Part shown: positions 57,861-64,000 of the stretch, in pieces
Layout of the letters: the number at the start of each line of letters is the position of its first letter
Numbering within the stretch: the stretch's first letter is position 1
Source: Paratinospora sagittata
Taxonomy: Eukaryota > Streptophyta > Magnoliopsida > Ranunculales > Menispermaceae
NCBI GenBank assembly: GCA_035771175.1
Contig: CM069595.1
Location: 1,217,122-1,281,121, forward strand
Direction of reading: 5' to 3'
DNA length: 64,000 nucleotides
Notes under the pieces: model-generated
The model's input: the letters and a program-made list of their open reading frames with translations, nothing else
The model's database searches: none
Told to the model about the DNA's origin: nothing
Position numbers and translations under genes: made by a program

Positions 57861-60736
57861 TCCATCTCTAATGATTGGGTGTTTCCATCGACCTTCCTTT
57901 AGTGCCTGTTGATGCGCTGTTAGAGTGCCAGATGTTTTAGATCACCGTCCAATATCATCGTACGGTTGAGATTGTTTGTAGTCGGTGGAGGGAGGACTCT
58001 ACGTAGTCAAGAAGAGACCATTCTTCATTTCTTTTCCTTGTGGTTTAGTTCGTAAGGGTTTACCGGTTACAGCCGGTAATTCACCAACCCCAACCGCAGC
58101 CTCAGCCTGATGGGGTCACCAGCTTATTCGGCTCGGCGCAAAGATTTTTCAGCGTGGTGGCACACCATGGGCTTAAACGAAGGATAGATTTGTAAAACGA
58201 TGAACTAAGAACAAGAAAAAATGAAAATTCTTTTCTTACCTTATTTTCATATTTAAATATTATTTATTTTTTTAACCATACTCAATCAATTATTAAATAT
58301 AAAAAAATGTGTCAAATTATTAATAGCAAACACAAAACTAGTGTGATCAACTAATATAAATTTAATTCAACAAAATTTTTTCCTAGTTACGTAAAGTCAG
58401 ACAGATCAACTAATATTAATTTATTAAATTAGTTGAATTGAGTTAGATATTAGCTTGACTACATAAATTTATTTTTGTATAATTCTTAAAAAACTCATGT
58501 GATTATTTTTGCTATTAATAATATAATATTTTTTAATCTAAAATTATTATATTATTTTTAATTGATTTGAAGGCGTGATGAATTAAGTAAGTTGATAAAA
58601 AGGAAAAGGTTGGTGGAAGATTTGAATCAGAAAGGAAGTTAGGTAACCTACCCATTCATTTCTAGTAATTTTAGAATTAACAAAGCTTTAAGCTTGAAAG
58701 TAAACGTGAACCTTAACGTTGGGGCTCTGAGCAGCAGCAGCTTCTAAGGAATGTGGGTTGTCTTAGCGAGTACTAATAACAGTGATTATGCCTATTCCCA
58801 TCGCATACCAACTGACACGTAGCAGTAAGTATTAACGCGGTTGCTGGTGATGGAAATTGGAAAGAAATGGGCCCACACTTCAGGACAGGTGGTGGAAAGA
58901 GATCTCTCTTTGTCTTTGGTGGTAATTAAACTTAAAATATATGACACACTAATTAATCTTGAGCTTAGTTAGTTCATCCAATATCACCACACCAACCCAA
59001 CTTGAAGATTTCTAAAAGAATAAAATTAATAAATTGAAGAATTCTCATTTTGATGTTGGAATCCACTTGCTTGTGTATTTCATGAAAAAGCCCTCCTCAG
59101 TTATTTTTTCTTATTTTATTGTAATATCTCTTTCACACTAAAAAAAAAGTGTTAGGATTAATTTCCTTTTTAAAAAATATATCACATGATTTTTTATTTA
59201 TTTTTTAAAGAATCTAAATAATGTTTTTATTAAAGAGAAGAATAAGAATGTATAAGCATTATCAGTTGGAAGAATTAAGGATCTTACTTTCCAAGAAAAT
59301 AATTGTGCTTTTTTGTAAACTTTTTATTAATAATACATTCCTCTGTCTAGTTGACTCAAAACTGAAAGATATTATCCATCACCTTAATTATATAAATAAC
59401 CATCATGTGAGATAATTTCTAGATGAGAAAATTAAAATACTATATTACTCTATTCTTCTTCTTCTTCTTTTTGTCTTGAATTTGCAAAACTATTTCTAGC
59501 TACCCTTAATGTAAATTTGACTAATTATTTCTCTTTTTGTCTTCTATATGAAGAAGTTTTAAAATTATCATCATTTATTTATATTTTCAGTTTATTCTTT
59601 TTTATTTCACATTAAACTATATCTAACAGAACCATACCAAACAAAATGTCCCAATAACATTTTTTTTTTTTAAATAAAAGGGTAGATGTCTAATCAAATG
59701 AGTGAGTATAATTCTTAATAAACATCAACTGACTTGTTGACTAATGCCCTCTTGGATACAAAAGACAGGAAAAAAAATAAATAAATAAATCTAGGTTTTG
59801 AAAAAGGAATAAGCAAGTGACATGCACGCCTTGGAGCATATTTCACGTGGGAGAGGTTGGTGAACGAGGGCGTGTTTTGCTTAATTAGTGCATTGCTTAC
59901 GGCTTCACGACTATTAGATTATCACAAAACATGCATCTTTCTGCCGCGTAGGCTAATTTTGACTGGAATTTTTTTTTATTTTGAAGAAGAAAATGGAGGA
60001 AGAGCCATTTGCCTTATTTTGACTTGCCTCTTACTACTTGGAGGAGTTATTTCTCAAAACAACGTAACCAGGATTGTGACCTGAGATCATGGTTCAAATA
60101 TGAAGTTGCATACATTATCTTTTCCTATGACTCTATAATAAATAGAAGGAGCTTTATGTATTGGGTATGGCCCTTATAGTATTATTACCATACACAATTA
60201 CCAAAAGATTTGATTGTTTGGATCAAAATAATAGTCACATTTTAGATATGGACAAGTTTATCACATAAAAAATGTCAAAAAAAAGGTTATCACATGAAAT
60301 ATATAATTAAGATTTCATCCTTATTAGTTGTTGAGGCCTTTTTAAGTAAAGAGTAATGCTAAAGCAACTCTATTTTCTATCGCAATTATAAACTCATGTT
60401 GATATGACGTTATTTATATACAACATGGGAAAAAACTTTTTTAAAACGGTAAGAGTTTGTTACATCACACACTGTCAGGTAATACAGCGTTGGAAAAAGT
60501 GTTGAGAATTATGTCTCACCAATATTTTTCTTTAAGTAAACCTGGTACTAGTTGAGAACTAGCCTGTGCAACAATGTAGAGGACACTCAAAATAGACGAA
60601 TTATAAATAATGTTTCAAGCATTAAAGGAGGCTAAACCAAGTTCAGCCCTCCCTTGATTTTGTCACCTAGAAAGCACAAACAAGAGGAGCTTCAACAGCT
60701 TCTTCATTAGCTTTTGATTGGATAACTTACTTGGAA
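57861..60736. other. Intergenic AT-rich sequence
   Basis: No gene, RNA or repeat is recognised. Short open frames at 59221-59415 and 59857-60084 show no domain or compositional sign of coding. The first 300 bp are probably the SAMS promoter; the last 150 bp probably hold the PPR gene's 3'UTR. Confidence 0.5.
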
Positions 60737-62794
60737 TCACCAAAAATCTTTACAAGAACAAGACCCTTCTCTAAAATGGTGAAACCTCATTGAATCTCTT
60801 ACAATAATTTCCACCCCTACAATCTTGGACATGAACTTGATGGCATTATGGCAATCTCCACAAATTCTCAAGTTCTTAAATACACGAATCGATGATCCGC
60901 CGTTTAAATTAAGTACGCCAAACGCAACGGCAAGCTTCTCGCTGTGACTGCACAGAACTTCTACCTTCTCCTCTTGATCCACATCTTGCAGAACAAAATC
61001 AGTGTTGGGACAATACCCTGCAAGTCTCATCTTCTCATTCAACTGTTCTAGAAAATCATATATCGTATCACTTTGAACATTTTTCTTATCGCCCGCCACG
61101 AAAGTATATACTCTGTTTCTCACCTGAATCCAACTGCAACCAGGAGTTTTTGCAATTCCTCGGTCTCTCATCAACATCCTGATCTTTGATGCATCATCCC
61201 ACAACTTTGCAGTAACAAAGATATTAGATAACAGTATATAGTTCCCTGGATTGTCTGGTTCAATCTCAAATAGTCGCTTGGCAGCTACACGGGCCAAGTC
61301 CACATTCTTATAAACTCTACAAGCTGCAAGCAATGCTCCCCACGCGCCCGCAGTTGGTTTCATTGGCATTTTTTGGATGAAATCAAGGGCTTCGTTTAAA
61401 TGACCTGACCGGCTTAATACATCAACCATGCAAGAATAGTGATCTCCATCAGGCTCAATCATGTAGTCACTTTTCATTGAATTGAAAACAAATTGGGCTT
61501 CCTTAACAAGATGTGAATGGCTACAACCAGATAGAACACCAGTGAAAGTAACAGAATTAGGCTTGATTCCTGAGTTTATCATTTTGCGGAAGAGTGACAA
61601 AGCATCCTCACCATTCCCGTGCATTGAGTTTGCCAAGATTATCGTGTTCCAAGCAATAGTGTCCTTCCTTGGTAACATGTTGAACACTGTTTTGGATAAT
61701 TCCAAATCTCCACATTTGGCATACATGAGAACCAGGGCTGTTCCAACCAGCAAATCTTCAAGGATCCAATGCCTGAAGCAAAACCCATGAATCTCTTTGC
61801 CTACCCTTAAGCTTTCTAAATCATTACAAGCTGGCAAGATACTTGCAATGGTAATATAATTGGGCTTGAACCCTGAAATTTGCATTTGAGCAAATAAATC
61901 AAGTGCTTGCTCGGTTCGGCCATTCTGCAGGCACCCTCCAATAATGGAATTCCATGATGCAGAATTCAACTTGAACCCTTCACTTCTCATTTGGTGAAAG
62001 GCATTTAAAGCTTTCTCACATTCTCCACTTGAGAAATACATATTCAAAATCACATTCCAAGATACAGTATCTCTTTGAGGCATGTTCACAAAGATAACTT
62101 GTGCTTGCTTAACACTTAAACAATTTGCATACAAACCCATCAGAGCACTACTAACAAAAATGCTCTCTCCCATCCCATTTCTTATGGCAAATGCATGAAT
62201 CTCTCGACCCGAATTCAAATCCTTCAAACCCGAACAAGCGGGAAGAATGGATGATAATGTCATTGAATTAGGCTTCAAATCATTCAAACACATTTTGCGA
62301 ACAACTTCAAGAGCTTCTCTGGGGAATCCATTAGTCACATAACTGGCTGATATTGAAGTCCAAGAAATCACATCTCTCGTGGGCATTTCATCAAAGACCT
62401 TCTGTGCACCTTGAGAACACCTACATTTCCCATACATATCAATTAATGCATTGCAAAGGGTGAGATCCGAACCAAACCCGAATCGAGCTGCATCTTCATG
62501 AATCTCTTTTGCTTTGGAAAGGTCCTTCAAGACTGCACATGCCTTGGCCACAGATAAAAGAACCAATTTATCGGGTTCTATGCTCCTTCGCAGCTGTGTG
62601 TACAGTTTGATTGATTCTTGAGGGAAGCCTTGTTTTGTGTGTGCAGAAATCAAGATGGTCCATAGCCGAAGATCTGGTTCAGTAATTTTGTTAAACAGGC
62701 AGCGGGCACTCTCTAAGTCGCCGGAATTAGCATAAATTTTGACGAATTTGAGACTGAGATGAGAAGGAAGACTAGTGGGTGACTTTGAAACCAT
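60737..62794 (-). CDS. PLS-class pentatricopeptide repeat protein with DYW domain
   Basis: Proteins of this class bind organellar RNA and, through the DYW deaminase-like domain, edit C to U. The first in-frame ATG is at 62794, giving 685 aa; the open frame reaches slightly further only with non-ATG codons up to a stop at 62872. More than ten PPR motifs of P, L and S type are visible (ANSGDLESARCLFNKI, NALIDMYGKC, SWNVILNMYF, GVLSGCSHSHLV). E and E+ motifs follow, then a DYW domain with HSEKLA (deaminase HxE) near residue 617, CGDCH (zinc ligands) and the end CSCKDFW. The last triplet is DFW instead of DYW. The protein begins within about 20 residues of the first repeat and shows no clear targeting peptide. 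Intronless, as usual. Confidence 0.92.
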   Translation of the reverse strand: MVSKSPTSLPSHLSLKFVKIYANSGDLESARCLFNKITEPDLRLWTILISAHTKQGFPQESIKLYTQLRRSIEPDKLVLLSVAKACAVLKDLSKAKEIHEDAARFGFGSDLTLCNALIDMYGKCRCSQGAQKVFDEMPTRDVISWTSISASYVTNGFPREALEVVRKMCLNDLKPNSMTLSSILPACSGLKDLNSGREIHAFAIRNGMGESIFVSSALMGLYANCLSVKQAQVIFVNMPQRDTVSWNVILNMYFSSGECEKALNAFHQMRSEGFKLNSASWNSIIGGCLQNGRTEQALDLFAQMQISGFKPNYITIASILPACNDLESLRVGKEIHGFCFRHWILEDLLVGTALVLMYAKCGDLELSKTVFNMLPRKDTIAWNTIILANSMHGNGEDALSLFRKMINSGIKPNSVTFTGVLSGCSHSHLVKEAQFVFNSMKSDYMIEPDGDHYSCMVDVLSRSGHLNEALDFIQKMPMKPTAGAWGALLAACRVYKNVDLARVAAKRLFEIEPDNPGNYILLSNIFVTAKLWDDASKIRMLMRDRGIAKTPGCSWIQVRNRVYTFVAGDKKNVQSDTIYDFLEQLNEKMRLAGYCPNTDFVLQDVDQEEKVEVLCSHSEKLAVAFGVLNLNGGSSIRVFKNLRICGDCHNAIKFMSKIVGVEIIVRDSMRFHHFREGSCSCKDFW

Positions 62795-63632
62795 GTAATG
62801 ATCTATAGTTTTGTCAACCAACGTGAGAACATTGAGCGAAGGGTTAGGATTCTAATCTTTCATACGTTGTACAGGATACGGTTAAGGTAGTGATATTACT
62901 TGCCAATACATCAAACTTCGTCCATTCTTAGAGAGATTATTTATAAGAAAACGCTACAGAGATTATTTATTGGAAAATGCTATTCTTAGAGAGATTATTT
63001 ATAAGAAAACGCTACAGAGATTATTTATTGGAAGAAAATGTTACAATGGTTAGATTGTTGTGACTGCAACACTCCATGGCTATTGCATTAGATCATGTAT
63101 TGATTTGTGATTTAATAAAAATCTAAAAGTATAGTAATACTGTAATTTGCTTTATATTTTTCCCGACAATTTATTCTTCCACTTTTACCAACCTATAAAA
63201 ACAGTAGAAGATAAATATTTTTATTTTCTCAGGAAAACTTTGTAAGAAAAATTTGAACTTCTTTTTAATATAGCTTCAACCTCTGCTACAAAAATGATCC
63301 ACTTTCAACTAGAAGTAGAGGCTAAAAAAAAAATTTAGAAGTAGATGTTAAATAGAGTTAACAAATGACTCACTTCATTTTTAATCATATTGTTTATACA
63401 AACTCCAACTGAAATTCCAAGAAAAAGGAATTTTTTTCCTTCGGGCATTGTAAGACTTCCACGCCAACCAAACTCAAGTATACTGTTTACATGCTTAAAA
63501 AGAAGAAATATAAGATTTTTTAAAAAAGGGGCCGGGGGAGGGGGACGAGGATGGATTACCAAAAACCTAACACCACCCATTAAGTATTAACCATTTTGCG
63601 GTCTTCTACAAACTAACCTCTATACCTTGACA
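62795..63632. other. Intergenic region with a short tandem repeat
   Basis: Upstream of the PPR gene. Apart from the 58-bp duplication at 62925-63040 nothing is recognised. The open frame at 63335-63580 lacks any supporting feature. Confidence 0.5.
62925..63040. repeat. Two tandem copies of a 58-bp unit
   Basis: The unit begins ttcttagagagattattta at 62925 and again at 62983; copies differ at only a few bases, so the duplication is recent. Each unit itself contains two related agagattattta words. Confidence 0.9.
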
Positions 63633-64000
63633 TCATTTTGCAGGATCTTTCGGAGTCATAGCAACAAGTCTTTGACCTCCACCATTCCGCCAAGCACCAC
63701 GAACTGGCAAGCTTTCAGAAGGGTTTTGCTTTGCAATTGCTGACTCTTCTTCACGCTCAAGATCTAAATCAGATTGTCTACGGTCTAGAAGTACTGCTGC
63801 TGAGCCATCACCAAGACGAACTCTATGGAACTTTGATGTCTTCTTCCTCTGCTTCCCTCCTCCACCGCTTCCACCTGAGTTTTGGTTGGAGCTGATCCCA
63901 GCCACCTGAGGATCAGTTCGACGGGTAGTTTCACCTAGCCCTCCTCCATTGACAGAACTTAATCCCTGTTGCTTATCAACAGATATCTTCGATTTTCCTT
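63633..64000 (-). CDS. 3' end of an unidentified protein-coding gene (partial)
   Basis: On minus the frame is open from the window edge to a stop at 63633, at least 121 codons, with no stop upstream in view. No ATG is seen, so the start lies outside the window or before an intron. The fragment is polar and low in complexity: a Gly/Ser/Asn-rich stretch, then KQRKKTSKFHRVRLGDGSAA, a charged LDLEREEE segment and the end VRGAWRNGGGQRL...KDPAK. I do not recognise it securely. A distant resemblance to the tail of plant ZNF598/Hel2-type RING zinc-finger proteins is a guess. Coding nature is supported by composition unlike the AT-rich flanks. Confidence 0.6.
   Translation of the reverse strand, partial: GKSKISVDKQQGLSSVNGGGLGETTRRTDPQVAGISSNQNSGGSGGGGKQRKKTSKFHRVRLGDGSAAVLLDRRQSDLDLEREEESAIAKQNPSESLPVRGAWRNGGGQRLVAMTPKDPAK

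Noticed and set aside
59857..60084. 75-aa open frame in the intergenic region
   Set aside because: No domain and no promoter or neighbour evidence; a chance open frame.

Overview
The window comes from a flowering plant nuclear genome, most likely a eudicot. The evidence is a plant LINE with ORF1 and ORF2-RNase H, Copia LTR retrotransposons primed by initiator-Met tRNA, a type I (M-gamma-like) MADS-box cluster, full-size ABCG/PDR transporter relics with many introns, a PLS-DYW pentatricopeptide gene and a plant-type S-adenosylmethionine synthetase with a 5'UTR intron. The species cannot be named from the sequence alone.

Positions 1-54,700 are a decayed tandem array. Its basic unit is an ABCG/PDR-type transporter gene (all copies on +) next to an intronless MADS-box gene. 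I count four substantial ABCG relics (1-8165 split by a LINE, 17053-21041, about 24737-34785, about 45920-54632) plus an isolated last-exon fragment (44047-44165). I count nine MADS loci (8541-9473, 13165-13439, 14866-14990, 15677-16741, 21042-21386 on minus, 22443-22920, 23354-24409, 40031-41075, 44563-45618). Every ABCG copy is broken, and different copies lost different exons or splice sites. Only the MADS copy at 44563-45618 (351 aa) is uninterrupted. The copies at 15677 and 23354 keep the MADS core but stop early.

Mobile elements have inserted into this array. A full-length LINE with two open reading frames (658-7666, minus) has a 17-bp target duplication, and two unoccupied paralogous sites in the same window confirm it. 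A 4.7-kb Copia element (35328-40025) sits directly against the ATG of one MADS copy. A 2.3-kb non-autonomous Copia derivative (17698-20024, minus) lies inside an ABCG exon and carries a captured piece of a trihelix transcription-factor gene. There are also two small foldback elements, SINE-like sequences, GGTTGGGTT-rich repeats and two U2 snRNA-like sequences in one ABCG intron. Two MADS 5' regions form a large inverted repeat (21042-21727 against 22929-23690) that could be transcribed as a hairpin.

From 55 kb onward the sequence is ordinary single-copy gene space, all on minus: S-adenosylmethionine synthetase (55446-56627, 5'UTR intron, TATA box at 57851), a DYW-type PPR protein (60737-62794) and the 3' end of an unidentified gene running off the right edge (63633-64000). 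Nothing suggests these three work together. The array to their left has behaved as a site of repeated duplication, deletion and insertion.
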